A DNA stretch of 64,000 nucleotides, taken from assembly GCA_010645155.1 (NCBI GenBank), contig CM021318.1, forward strand, positions 1,519,188 to 1,583,187, given 5' to 3'. Source of the DNA: Tigriopus japonicus (Eukaryota > Arthropoda > Copepoda > Harpacticoida > Harpacticidae). Of the stretch, positions 34,591 to 46,351 are shown one piece after another. A program made the position numbers and the translations under genes. The notes under the pieces are model-generated. The model saw only the letters and a program-made list of their open reading frames with translations, was not told the origin of the DNA and did not search any database. Each line of letters opens with the position of its first letter. Position 1 is the first letter of the stretch.

Positions 34591-37500
34591 TATTAATAAC
34601 CTTTTTGCGCTTTTTGCCAGTCCTTAGACTGGCCCTATATTGACTTTGAATAGTGCAGGTATGGAAAGTCCGTTTTAGGAAATCACCTGGTCATAATCAA
34701 AGCCATCAAATATTATACTCTATTACTTGTCTTGGAGTGAAGGATGGCAAATAAGTTTGAGATGAACTGACAGGCATTATTAGCTTGTGTAAACATTTTT
34801 GATATCCAATTAGTTTGTAATTTCATAACAATGGCACCGAAGATGGTACACGTTAAATTTTCAAAAGTAATTAACATCAAACTCGACAAAGGTGCATCGA
34901 AATCAATCAAAAATTTCTACAAGAACCGACAAGCAAGGTGCAGATTGTGAGAGATTTTTTTACGGACACTCTTTTGTAATTGATCATTTAGTAGGTAGAC
35001 CCTCAAGTGTCCACCCACCCACAATATAGGTACAAAAGTTGAAATGCAAAAGCAACTTAGGTTCAAGATTTCAAATAAAGAAGCCGAAGAGCTTATATGG
35101 AAATTGTTCAACCCTTTTTCATTTTATTGATCCCCAATCCTTCTTCGTCACCTATTCTTCATATTTCAATCTCACTTTTCATTTTCCTACTTACCAATAT
35201 TTTTTCATTACCCTTTGGATCAAATTGATAGCTCTGTTAATAAGGTACGAAACAATGGGTCGATTGTAGAAGAATCATTGCGTAAATTTTCTAGTGTTTC
35301 CCAAATAGTTCACTAGATCTGTCATTCATGATGACAAGATATGATGCCCACCCTATCAACACAAAGAGAAAAAATGGACGTTTAGTTTAGAAGGGGGGGG
35401 CAATTAATTTTCACTTTGCTTCCCGATATTGAACTAATTAATTACAATGTTAAAGTCATCAAGTTCCTTGTGAAAATTTCAAATGCTTTTTTTATGAGCC
35501 CTAAAACAGAAATCTGACAATTTCCCAAAAAATGGTTACTCATTTGATTTTCTGTCATATGACTTGCGTGCTAATATGATCAGGCGATCAAACACGGTCG
35601 ATGGCTATGTACGGAAAAATGACCACAAAATCTACAAACCCCAAGTGAATTTGTAGCCAATATTTGTCTAGTCATGAACTGATTTAGCCACGGACTCCTC
35701 ATGACCAACTTGTTCTCACCATAGAACAAACACCTCAGTAATAAACACCTTGCTAGACTTTGTTTTGGTGGAGACTCAGCTGTAGATTGTTGTTTTCATG
35801 AGGTGCTCATTTGATTGATGTGTTCCATTTCATCATCTTATTTCTCGAAACCCTGTGGAAGTCCGCACATCAGCAACGCCTCTGTACAATTCAGACATGT
35901 GATGTGATTTAAATTCAGAACAAAGACTGATTGACCTGCAAACACTTCAATGAGTTTCAAAAATTGTTGCTCTTCCAAAGAAACATGGGAGGAAATGTAG
36001 AATTTTAGCTTGATGCCAACGGAAGATAAGATGTCACAAAAGTTTTGCATTAACCGTGAACTTCTCCAATCCCCTCACAACGAACACTGTTAAGAAAATG
36101 TCAAATGGACAAAAGTAAAGCAAAGCCGATTGATTCCCTCAAAAGCCCTATCTTTGGACAACTTTGGGCCACCATGGCCCATTTTGAGTTAAGCTAATGA
36201 TCTTTTCGGTCCTCATTTTGCCGATTAATTACAAACAGTGATTCTTATACCTCCTCGAAGCATCATAATTCACCTCAAAGGTATTTGCTCCTGGCTGCAC
36301 GTGATTTCAAGGGAGATGATGTGATTAGCCCAAAAATGTTCTCTAAAAGCCAGGGGATCAAGAGTCATCTCATGTTGCTTCCAAGGAAAGGAATGAACTT
36401 GCCAAACTCTTAAGGTCTCAAAGTCAAGCAATTATGGCTGGCCACCTTTGACACCGATGGTAGTTGGTTGTGATTCTTCAACCAATTGCAAATTGGACAT
36501 GGCTCACCAAAAATCTAACCAACCAAATTTCTTTGTCGGTTTCTCATCCGGATGCTCTTTGTTTAGGATAACAATTAAGATTGGTCGGAAATGAATCAAT
36601 TGCTATTTATGAGGGTGGTAAAACCCGAATTGAAGGCAGATTTGTCAGATGAGATTGGTGATCTGCTACAAGTGGATTTAGGGTACCTTGCATGGGAAAT
36701 GTTGACAAAAAAGATTTATAACGTCGTCTTTGCGGTTGGATCAAATTAAGTTCATTCGCTCTAATTGCACCTGATTTTGCTAAAAAGTGCAGTGGGTGAT
36801 AAAATCTGCAAACAAAACTTATTTAAGGGAAGCGCATAGGGGCAGGAAACACTATTTTAAATTGAACTTATCATAACAAAGAGATCAGAAAAAGTGGCAG
36901 AAAAGAACCTAACATTACTTAGATCCTTTGAGAACCTAGTAATAATTCCTTCAAGGGCGTATCACGCGTATCGTTTCAGATTTTTGCTTTTGAAATGAAA
37001 GAGGCTTCCAATTGCCATATAAAGATATATCCCCTAGATATGTGGGCTAATACCTTAATAACAGTGTCCGACAGTAATTTAGAACAACCTCATTTTAAGA
37101 ACTAAATCCAACCCTCATGAGATAAAATTCTACAAGCTCCATCTTAATGCGAGACTCCTTTGCAGAAGTTCATTAACATATCCATTTCACAAACAAATAA
37201 GACAACAAGTTGTAATCAAGGGGCCTTTTCATGACAACAGGACGAGACATAACTGTTCTCTTTCTTCCTGGCTGATGGCAAGAACAAGTGCAATCAAAGG
37301 CAAATCAAGCTCTCAACTTCTAAAACGGGTCAAAGGGTGATAGGAAGGAAGCTAACGAAGAAAGGAGGGGGAAATATTGGACTGAACACGAGAAGCTGCC
37401 AAATACGAAGAGGGAGGGGAAGGTAATAGCTCGAAATTATCAGAGTGTAATTGCGAAGGGCTCATTGACTACACTCAACTGAAACTTATCTTCTTCAGCT

Positions 37501-38694
37501 TGCCAATGAATGGTGTTTGAGCCGTAAACAAAAGAGCAACAAAGCTAATGAGAGACATATTGCATAGAAAATCGCTTAGGAGTGTCCACAGACCGTTTTG
37601 AGTTTCGCTTTTAAATTGATTGTTTGGTTACATGCCTCGTCATCCTCAAAGCGAGTGAGTCAGAGGATGCAAATCAACAGCATCTGATCTCTCTTTTTTG
37701 TTTGCACAGTGGTGTTGTATCTCTTCATCAAACCTTGAACTAGTGTTCAAAGTCACTGACGATTTAAAGCATTCAAGCAAGAGTTTACTGTATAAACCGG
37801 CGAAAGAAGCAAATGAAACTTGACGGTCGTTCCTGCGGACACAGGCATGGATGGCTCTGATTTTGACAAGAAAATTCTCGCCATCATATCCATTTCTTGT
37901 CAAGTGTTTTATTCCAACTTGGCAAAGCTCCGACTTCTTCCCACTTGACAGCCAAGCAAGTCAGCCACCTAGTAGCGCGTCATTTTGGCCAATCTTCAAT
38001 TTATGAGGGATCTACAACACTCCGAAAGAGCGTCTCGGATCAAGCATTTTGAAGAGTATCCCATATATTTCGTAGCAACGAGATAGTTTGGCATTACTAC
38101 GGAAGATTTATCCGTCCATATGTCATTCTGACGAGTGAATACTTTTTTCCGATTCCGAACAAGCCATGAACTGTGTGAAGGCTCTTTTTAGGCTCGGTAT
38201 TGAATTAGGACCTGGCCGCAATTGTTGACAGCATTTTATGACCGTCCAAAAGCCGCTTCGCCCAACATAAATGTCACGAGACGGAACTATTTGCCCTAGA
38301 CCTTGCTCCGGTGGCCATGATCGCTCTGGCACAAGTGCATGAACTTCGAAATGATTAGAGAGAGAGACTTGTGTTTTTCCTAAAGGATGCCACTGACACA
38401 ATTCATTGTTCTCTCTTCGTTCTATTACCCTGGGAAAACTCAAACACAAACAGATGTTGTCTGGAGAGTGACTAGATTATTTTCGTGTACAAGATCAATT
38501 CAGGTAGAAGTCCTCACGAACTAAGTAATTGATTTCTCGGAATCGATCTACTGTATAGCTAGCTATCCTCTCCACAATATTGTGTCGCTCCAGTTAATGA
38601 ACTATTCAAAGCTACGAAGCATGACAAATCGGCCAAGAAAAGCATTTTCTAGACAACTGGGAAACGTCCAAAACAAAAATGTATGATGTCCTAC
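34591..38694. other. Long intron, nothing recognised
   Basis: About 4.1 kb upstream in transcript order of the other first exons and downstream of the LDPADRA exon. Small frames at 37646-37903 and 38123-38449 (minus) lack ATG starts or matching phase. Confidence 0.45.
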
Positions 38695-38801
38695 CTGCAA
38701 CTCTGAGGACAGCTCGGTCGGCTGGATCTAGTGATAAAATGCAGAGAGGTTGTAATTTTTGCCACTCCGCGAGGGCAGCTCTGTCAATTTCCATGTCTTG
38801 T
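38695..38801 (-). CDS. shot: Spectraplakin alternative 5' end 1, coding exon 3 (conserved LDPADRAVLRVA motif)
   Basis: A 107-bp exon between acceptor CTCCTCAG and donor GCAG|GTAGGA, entering in phase 2 and leaving in phase 1. It encodes a 35-residue stretch ending LSLDPADRAVLRVA, and the split last codon becomes Asp when joined to the exon at 9809, giving ...[12 protein letters not shown]. Human MACF1 has, from memory, LDPAERAVVRVADERD at the same place, so both the motif and the splice position appear conserved. This is the strongest evidence that the gene extends to at least 38.8 kb. The intron down to the common exon is about 29 kb and contains the other first exons. Confidence 0.88.
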
Positions 38802-39375
38802 CTGAGGAGAACTGGGTGGTCACAAACACTATTAAAGCATGATTATCACTCATCTCAAGATGTGAGCAAACAAGGCTTGTCCAAATATCACATTTTCGAC
38901 CATTCAAACACTTGAAAGCAACTCATCGTGACGTGCAACTTTCATGGAAGGCCTTTAAGATTATAACTTTATAATACTAGCAAAGTCACTGCACTGGTCA
39001 TGAACTTAAAAACTCATTCGGAATGCTGATGTTAGTCCGACAACTGGCAATCTGGTGTTGTTTCCTTGCTAGAGCGCTAGCAATGGTTTCGTCATGAACG
39101 CCGAGAAAGCACTTATTTCCACACAACTTTCCTGCATCAGCTGTCCGGGGAAAGAAAGGACATCTTATTGGCTGGGAAATCAGCTGGAAAAGAAGGAGCC
39201 TTGTTATATCAAATGTCTGAAGTCAAGAGGATCACTTTCAAGAACCTTTTCTTCTCAACACTTTTTGCATGATTCATCCTTCCTGTGAGGCGGGAAGCCA
39301 AAAGGCACTCACTTGTCTAGGACTCAACGAGACTAGAGATCGATATTTTTCTTGCTCTTCAAGTCTTTTACTCAC

Positions 39376-39482
39376 CCAACTATGGGGTCCTCAAGCTGTA
39401 TTTGGACTAGTTCACCAAAATAGAGTTCCTCCACATCACTCAAATCACCTAGGAATGACGATACAGAATCATTTGATGCGAT
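39376..39482 (-). CDS. shot: Spectraplakin alternative 5' end 1, coding exon 2
   Basis: This internal exon of 107 bp has an acceptor ending CATTCAG and a donor GG|GTGAGT, entering in phase 0 and leaving in phase 2. It encodes an acidic stretch containing LSDVEELYFGELVQIQLEDP. Its exit phase matches the entry phase of the 38695-38801 exon, giving a continuous reading frame. Acidic low-complexity sequence ahead of the LDPA motif also fits vertebrate MACF1/plectin-type N-termini as I recall them. The exon is not interrupted by stops in the chosen frame, while reading through its donor hits TGA at once. Confidence 0.7.
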
Positions 39483-39536
39483 CTGAATGTTGACAATTCG
39501 TTAGATTCATGATTTCGTGATCTCTTTCCAACTTAC

Positions 39537-39593
39537 TTGATATTGTTTGGGCGTGCGCTCTTCCCAGCTTTGGTCGGGTTCGACTCCCTCCAT
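39537..39593 (-). CDS. shot: Spectraplakin alternative 5' end 1, coding exon 1
   Basis: Nineteen codons run from an ATG (39593) to a strong donor, CAA|GTAAGT, ending in phase 0. The peptide is MEGVEPDQSWEERTPKQYQ. It joins in frame to the exon at 39376-39482, which joins to 38695-38801, which carries a recognisable spectraplakin motif, so the call rests on the chain rather than on this exon alone. The frame stays open upstream for nine codons to a TGA, and the ATG context is only moderate (T at -3, G at +4), so the true start could lie in an unseen upstream exon. Confidence 0.6.
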
Positions 39594-41046
39594 CCACACT
39601 TGGTCTCGGAACTTTTTGCTTCAGGGGCTTGTTTCAGCTTGTTGAAGAGCTTGAGTTTCGTTCGTTGCTCGAGTATTCACTCCCAGGGTTGCTGCTTACA
39701 TACAGCATGATTGTCCCTCTTTTTACCGGCAAAACTCGTCCCGACTCGCCGGGATACAAAGGTTGAACGAAGCGCTTGCTCACAGACGTAACTCGTAGCG
39801 CTCAAGCTCTCCATCATTGCATCAGCTGAGTTCAGGGGCGGTTTGTCTTGGCGGAACGCAGAAAGCATTCGAGCTTACTTCGTGGTTTGTTCGGGATTCG
39901 GGTTTTGTGTGACAAAGACGAGGTGGAGGATTAGGTTTCCTTCAGGTGCATTGTTCAAGAATGAAGTGGTGACATGGCAATTGATCTTGAAATCCAAGGG
40001 TAAATGGTATGAAGTGTGAGGGAGGGGAGGCTTAACGTAGAAGAGAACCTTATTTGTATTCTTTAGGGCGGAGACATGCAGTTGAAGGGCTCTTGGAAGA
40101 GTGAGCTTTCAGTAGCATGTTGGTATTTCTACAGTTGCAATAATGCGAAGAAAGAGTATGCCTGGTGACTCATACCTTCGGTTTTTTTTCACATGACACA
40201 AAGTGATTGGGTCAAGTTATGAGACGTACGCAGAGTGGAACAAACAAGGTGTTGTGTGAGTGAGTTTTTCATGTTGGGTAATAAATCTTTGGACGACGTA
40301 CTGTACAATGAAGTAGAATTTATTGGGATATGGCATCACCCTCTCGACAAACACTTTGGGCTAAACAAGGATAAAGAAAATCTTTCAACCTTCCAAATTG
40401 AAACACTAGTTCCGTGATTATGAAACAGAAACATTTTCGATAACACCAAATTGTGTCCAAAAATATATGATCTGTAATTCAATTGATAAAACGATTTTTT
40501 CAGTTCACTAAATTTTAACCTTTGTCCAAAGAAGAACACTTCAATTAAATCATTCACACAGAAATAAATAAGTAATATTACTTACATTTTTTTGTAAAAA
40601 CTAAAGAGGAAATTCTAGAGAGCTGATGATAACTACTTTTTTCTTATCAGTCGTCAGCTAACCAGCAAAGTCTGAAAAGAAACAATTTACTCTAATGAAT
40701 GCTCAGGTGGGAAAATTTCAATATTCTGGCAGGAAGATGTAAAAATGTTCCATTAGATAGAAATGACACTAGTCAAATGGCTTGTAACTTCATTTGCAAC
40801 TTAGTTTCTTGCAAAGTTGACCAACCTACTGAATGAAGGTACTGCATTTACAATTGAAATGTGGAATCATATGAGTGGAAAGTCCCATAAATACATTTGT
40901 CTGATAGTCTGGAATGGCAGAATTCATATTGCAACGGGTGAGGGGGGGAAATTTGGTAATTTAGATTTGAAGAGAGTAAAAATGAAAGAGAAGCTCCAAT
41001 CAAAATACACAGGAATGCGAACCACTGCATCCAAGAGGGATTTAAA
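39594..41046. other. Presumed 5' flank of spectraplakin 5' end 1, then non-coding DNA
   Basis: 39594-39900 may be 5' UTR: a CGAA|GTAAGC donor-like site at 39876 and a frame starting MLSAFRQDK (39868, phase-1 donor GCCG|GTAAAA near 39728) are noted but weak. The rest shows no coding signal. Confidence 0.3.
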
Positions 41047-41320
41047 AATGGATTAGTGCGGCCCAGGTTTGTGACAACTTTTTTTTTTCTTTCTGCTGGG
41101 GCCAACTTCCTTCTCTCCATAGTAGTAAAATGAGCGAGTGCTTTTTTTCAAAGATGTCTTCGAAGTCTTGCAGATGGCCTATCACACAAATGAACACAAA
41201 TTTTAACGTTCTTGATCTTTGAAACAAAGCACTCGCTCATTTTACTACTATGGAGAGAAGGAAGTTGGCCCCAGCGGAAAGAAAAAAAAGTTGTTACAAA
41301 CCTGGGCCGCACTAATCCAT
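41047..41320. repeat. Hairpin inverted repeat, arms about 106 bp
   Basis: 41047-41155 and 41214-41320 are reverse complements with only a few mismatches and small indels (for example AATGAGCGAGTGCTTT against AAAGCACTCGCTCATT, and GTGCGGCCCAGGTTTGT against its complement), separated by about 58 bp. Transcription would produce a long hairpin. It may be a fold-back transposon. Confidence 0.9.
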
Positions 41321-41409
41321 TACACTTTGGGTTCGATCATTGTGATGAACTGGAAAGTTTATGCCAAAATGCATTGTTCCGTCGAATTTTCACTGTATGA
41401 AGATTTTTT

Positions 41410-41835
41410 GCGCAAGCTTCAAAATTTACCATTAGATGGCGCCAAAGCAGGGGCAAAGTCATGGGAGAATAGAGCGTAGACATTTTTAACTTGATGTGAA
41501 GCTTAGTGGTTGCGGCTAAAATGCTATTTTTCATCATATTTACATCCTACTCGACCTTAGGAACAATGTCTATAAGAAAAAATATCGTCAAGTATCAAAA
41601 TGTGAAAGACTACTTTCTGACGCTAGATGTCATTGAATGTCATTTCATTCCTACGTGGAATTGTTGTTCAAGGTGTTCGGCTTCCTCTGGACAGGTCTTA
41701 ATATTTTTCCATGAAAAGCCAAATTTCCTTTCTTTGCAAAGCCACTTGGAAAAAAATTGATTGTTTCCTTTCAAAACAATAGAGGTGCCATCTAGAGAAC
41801 AAAAATGCTTGTGTTCTCTAATAATCTTCATTGAT
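41410..41835. repeat. Local direct duplication, copy A
   Basis: Highly similar to 43140-43530 plus 44073-44140 (shared GCGCAAGCTTCAAAATTTA, ATAGAGCGTAGA, TCTATAAGAAA). Non-coding. Copy B is split by about 540 bp of unrelated sequence and has an extra 35-bp segment near 43324. Confidence 0.88.
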
Positions 41836-41890
41836 TGGATCAAACAAGAACCACTGAATTTCCCTGGACTGGGATTCAACTCGTAAACGA

Positions 41891-42253
41891 GAGGAATTAT
41901 GATTTCCAGTAGGAACAGTTTATTTTCGTTCTTCTGCAAATGAGACCTTGCCTATGTTGACAAGAATACGTATTTCAATTTTCAGCTCAATCGAACATCG
42001 GAGACAAAAGTTATGCTCACTCAAAGTTAAGTGCAAATCCTACCGAGAATGAATGAACTAGCCCTTTTGCGGTAAACGTTTTACCACAAAAGGTCGAGTT
42101 CATTCATTCTATGCCCTCGTCAGTACACAAGTTTGAGAAGGCATAACTTTTCACTCCGGCATTCAATCGGGCAGAAATTTTAAATACGTGTTCTTCTCAA
42201 TGCAAGACAGGTCTCATTTGCAGAAGAATGCAATTCTGGAAATCATAATTCTC
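41891..42253. repeat. Fold-back palindrome with almost no spacer
   Basis: The arms meet at about 42080 (GCGGTAAA-CG-TTTTACC). The inner 30 bp (AATGAATGAACTAG / CGAGTTCATTCATT) are nearly perfect and homology continues outward through CTTCTGCAAATGAGACC to GGAATTATGATTTCCAG, with indels. Total about 360 bp. Confidence 0.85.
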
Positions 42254-42410
42254 ACTGTTAGCCTCCCACTCCAGTTTTCAGTGCTTCTTGTGTAGTATCA
42301 TACTATACTCGTATTACGAGCGCCATCGTGCAAAACTTCTTCATTGTGTCATTTTCTCTCTAAGAAATTTTTGAAAATATTGGGAAAATTCTACGTCTGA
42401 GTTTCTTTAT

Positions 42411-43018
42411 TTTTTATTTTTATTTTTTTTTTTTTGGGGGGGGGGGCGGATTTTTCAATACCGCTACAAGGAATGGGATTCCCTGTAAAGAGAGTTAATC
42501 ATTATTATATTTTCAATAATTAATGTTTATATGAAATTTGATCTACCAATGAGTTACTGTTGGCAGATCTATACAACCCTTGTATAGTGGGTTGGTCAGG
42601 AATAGTATTTAAGAATTTGTCCAATCCTGCCTTAAATGCTGTTAGAGGATCAGCTCCAACATATTCCCTACGAAGACTAATGGGTAACAAATTGAACAAT
42701 GAAGGAGCCCGATAAAGAAGAGAGGAGGACTTCATTGTTCGAACTAGCCTTGATTCCTTAGGATTTGGAGGTGCTCTCAGAGCGCACGTAAAACCTCTAC
42801 GATCGCTACAACTGATCTCAAATCCTGGGTTAGGACAGAGCCCATGAATGCTCTTAAAAACATAAAGTATCAGATACCTTTCGTACCTTCTCTGAGTACT
42901 GTACAACCCTAACTTCTTGAGCCTCTCCCAATACGAGAGCTCTCTCATTCCCGTGATGTTCCTAATAAAACATCTTTGGACCTGCTCGACCTTTAACAAG
43001 TTTAAATACAACATTTTC
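42411..43018 (-). mobile_element. 5'-truncated LINE (non-LTR retrotransposon), RT C-terminal region
   Basis: A 164-codon open frame (43014-42520, minus) encodes the conserved region after the reverse-transcriptase fingers/palm: VQRCFIRNITGMRELSYWER and LKKLGL, then FNLLPISLRR. This VQRxxxR...L.YxxRLxxLGL block is typical of LINE polymerases of arthropods. After the stop come about 60 bp of 3' UTR, a C-run and an A-rich tail (42411-42435 read as AAAATAAAAATAAAA). The catalytic domain is missing, as expected of 5' truncation, so it is dead. Confidence 0.85.
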
Positions 43019-43139
43019 TTGACTTTAGAACTTTGCCGCTCGAAAAGTTACTGCACAAGCGTTGTTTGTTTTCCAGCATTAAACATCTAATCAGCGCAAA
43101 TCATTACTACATCTTTCTTTGCCCCTATTGTGGATTTTA

Positions 43140-44140
43140 GCGCAAGCTTCAAAATTTAACATTAGATGGCGCCAAAACAGGGGCAAAGTCATGGGAGAAT
43201 AGAGCGTAGATATTTTTTAACTTGATGTGAACCTTAGTGGTTGAGACTAAAATGCCATTTTTCATCATATTTTCATCCTACTCGACCTTAGGAACAATGT
43301 CTATAAGAAAGAATATCGCCAAGTCATACTGTTTGATCCTAAATTAAGGCCAAAGATTGCATCAAAATGTGAAAGACTAGTTTCTGCCGCTAGATGTCAT
43401 TGAATGTCATTTCATTGGTACGTGGAATTGCTGTTCAAGATGTTCGGCTTCCTCTGGACAGGTCTCAATATTTTTCCATTGAAAGCCAAATTTTCTTTCT
43501 TTGCAAAGCTACTTGAAAACAAATTGATAGTTTTTCGTAGGGCTTCTGAGCAAAAAAAAAGCTCAAAATTATTTATTACTGTAAGTATATGAATAAAAGA
43601 AATACTCTCCATGTTGGCAGACTTGTTTAGGAGAAAAATTCTCGTTAAATTTTCAGTTTCCCTGCACATAATCGTTTGTGCAGGGCTGGGATCAAGAGCA
43701 TTTCAGTGTACTAGAGCGTCTCTAGTCTCTACGTTGCATGTGGAACGAAAACTACAAGGGTAGCTGAATTATGAAAATAAGACAGAACATCAATTTGGTT
43801 GGATGAGTCACTATTGATTTCAATTGTGGAGAAAAGTGATCTATTTGGATATGAAGAGTATTCACGAATGCAATCGTTGGAAGCATGGCATATTCTCATC
43901 TTTTTCAATGTGGGCACTAGGTAATTTACAATCCTTTGTGATTAAACACGGAAATAACAATCCTCCATGTCTTTTAAAACATTTTGGTAACCTTGAGCAA
44001 TTCAGAGATATTTATTTTGGGTGAAAGTTTCATGTAAAATCAATAGATGACGTTACTAGTACTGCGTAGACTTTCCTTTCAAAACAATAGAGGTGCCATC
44101 TAGAGAACAAAAATGTTTGTTTTCTCTAATAATCTTCAAT
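43140..44140. repeat. Local direct duplication, copy B (interrupted)
   Basis: 43140-43530 and 44073-44140 match copy A at 41410-41835. The 43531-44072 segment is absent from copy A, so it is an insertion in B or a deletion in A; it has no recognised identity. Confidence 0.85.
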
Positions 44141-44896
44141 GAAGAACCATAGCCAACTCTGCAATCATTGGGAAGGTTTCGTCCAGCTTTTCTTTCTCAA
44201 AGATCATTAACGTCGAAAAGTTTCCTGAAGAAATGACATTTTCAAATTTTGAAATTTTAACTGAACCTCAAAATCTAATATTTTTTACCCAGGATTAATA
44301 GGATTTTGAGTTGGTTGTGTTGCCATTTTTACGCAGAGCTTATGCCCCTTGCCTATCAAAAACTGTGGTCGTGGTTAGAGCGCTGTAATAAAAGAGTACG
44401 CGCATGTGCCATTTTGGTCCCAAGACGTCGGTTTCATTGTACTGTGGTTCTTGGGTTCGACCTGTTTGAGGCAACTTTACCTATGCACTATTTACTACCA
44501 AATTGACGCTCATGATCTCAGCTTACCTTTGAAAGCATAATGTTTGACCTTAATAGCCTTTGAAGGCCAAGGCTGGCCAAAACCGTGGGTGCCGGAAGAT
44601 AACCTTCTCGTTCTCCTTAAACCTCGATGCGCGTTCAAGCCCAGTGTTGCTGTGAATTGACTCGGTAATGTCAGCTCTTGATGAATCTCCACGCTGATTT
44701 GCATTGAGTTCTTACTTTTTAGGAAAACTTAATCTAACTAGGTACGAAATTGATTGGTGAATATTTAGAACGTCACTTGAAGCCATTAGAGCGTTTTCCT
44801 CGTGCACATTATTACATTGTCATGTGAAATGACTTTTTTGTTGAACAATTATCTGGCAGCCCTGGTGAAGTTGCGCATTCATAGCAGTCGTCAAGC

Positions 44897-45602
44897 TAGT
44901 GATGGGGGGCAAACAAGAGATTGGGCAAGCTGTACTGACACAGTGCTTGGGCTTGCTTTAGCTTGGCATAGCTTGGGTGTTTGTACAAGAACTTTTCCCA
45001 GCTAACAGGTTTGCCAAATTTGCTATGAACGAAGAATAAACTTGCCATCCGAATTTCACTAAACCAGGCTGATTCAGCTAAATAGGGCTCATACCTTTGA
45101 AAGGATGTATTTTTAAGAAAATTACACACTTCAATTCTCTCACATGGGGATATGCAAAATATTTCGAGAATACTAAAAAAGATTTGGCATTTTACTTTTT
45201 CATGCCGGCAACTCTGAGTAAACGAGATTGTTCTGGAAGTGTGACTTCTAAATCTCGGTCTTGATTAGCCTCAAAAGTGCATTCATGTGTGGCCTAGAAC
45301 CGAAACAAAAAAAACATGGTTTTGCAAATGCTATCCAAATTGAAATATTTTTTTTGTATCACTTCCACTATTTATTGCTAAATTATTAAGGTCAAAAGAT
45401 CATCGATAATGCAACTTGACATTTTTTCTTCTAAGTCACACTGCAAGTATCTTAACTCTTCAAAGAGCAACTGCCGGCAACTGCATCTTGCGATGTTCCT
45501 TGAGCTTGCCAAGTGTATTGGTGTATTGCCCAAGTAATGCTTGTCAACAACTTGTTCTTGGGTGTAGGGGGTGACTCATTACTTGCCCAAGTCACATCAC
45601 TA
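44897..45602. mobile_element. hAT-type MITE inside the left palindrome arm
   Basis: Ends TAGTGATGG and CCATCACTA-type (here TAGTGATG ... CATCACTA). It is homologous to 46352-47069 in the other arm. Its flanks are rearranged (CGTCAAGC and CGTCAGTC), so no clean target duplication is left. Confidence 0.75.
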
Positions 45603-46351
45603 CGTCAGTCTGACAGTGCTACAGACTGTTATGCCTAACTTTGTAAAAAGTTTTGATATTTTGTACTCATAGTATATATGACAGAAGCTATTTGAGTAAG
45701 TTTTTGCAATTCACCTATCAATTTTTGACTTTGTCACTAATTATTACATAAACTAAAGAAGCTCATGGGAATGGCTGGGGATGTGTCAGAGTTGAGACCA
45801 ACCCTTCAAAAACCTAAGCAAAAATTTGATTATAATTCTCAAGCTGTTTAAATAATGAATCAAAACAAATTTTTCCTGTACTACAAAACACCCAAGCCAT
45901 GTTCTGATCCATTCTTTGCCAGTTTGGACCCCTAATCTGCACCTAAAATTGTCCAAATATGCTTATCCATTCATAAAAGTGAATTTATTTTAATTTTAAA
46001 ATATAGCAAAACCAGCCCAAAGTTCTTTGTTGCAATATTTTTGATGAGTTTGTGATTCAGCAAGACCAAACACAACTTCTTTGCATATTTGATTCATAAG
46101 TTTTAAACATTTGATGCAAAGAAAGAACCATTACAATTCGCTTTATATCAAATCCAAAGGTTGAAATGATACTTCTTTCCCATGAGCTTCTTTAGTTTCA
46201 TGTAAGAATTAGTGACAAAGTCAAAAATTGATAGGTGAATTGCAAAAACTTACTCAAATAGCTTCTGTCATATATATTATGAGTACAAAATATCAAAACT
46301 TTTTACAAAGTTAGGCATAACAGTCTGTAGCACTGTCAGACTGCTACGAAT

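Noticed and set aside
39728..39868. Minus-strand frame MLSAFRQDKPPLNSAD... with a phase-1 GTAAAA donor
   Set aside because: The phase would fit the common exon, but the start context is poor (C at -3) and the donor weak; it is more likely 5' UTR of the exon at 39593.
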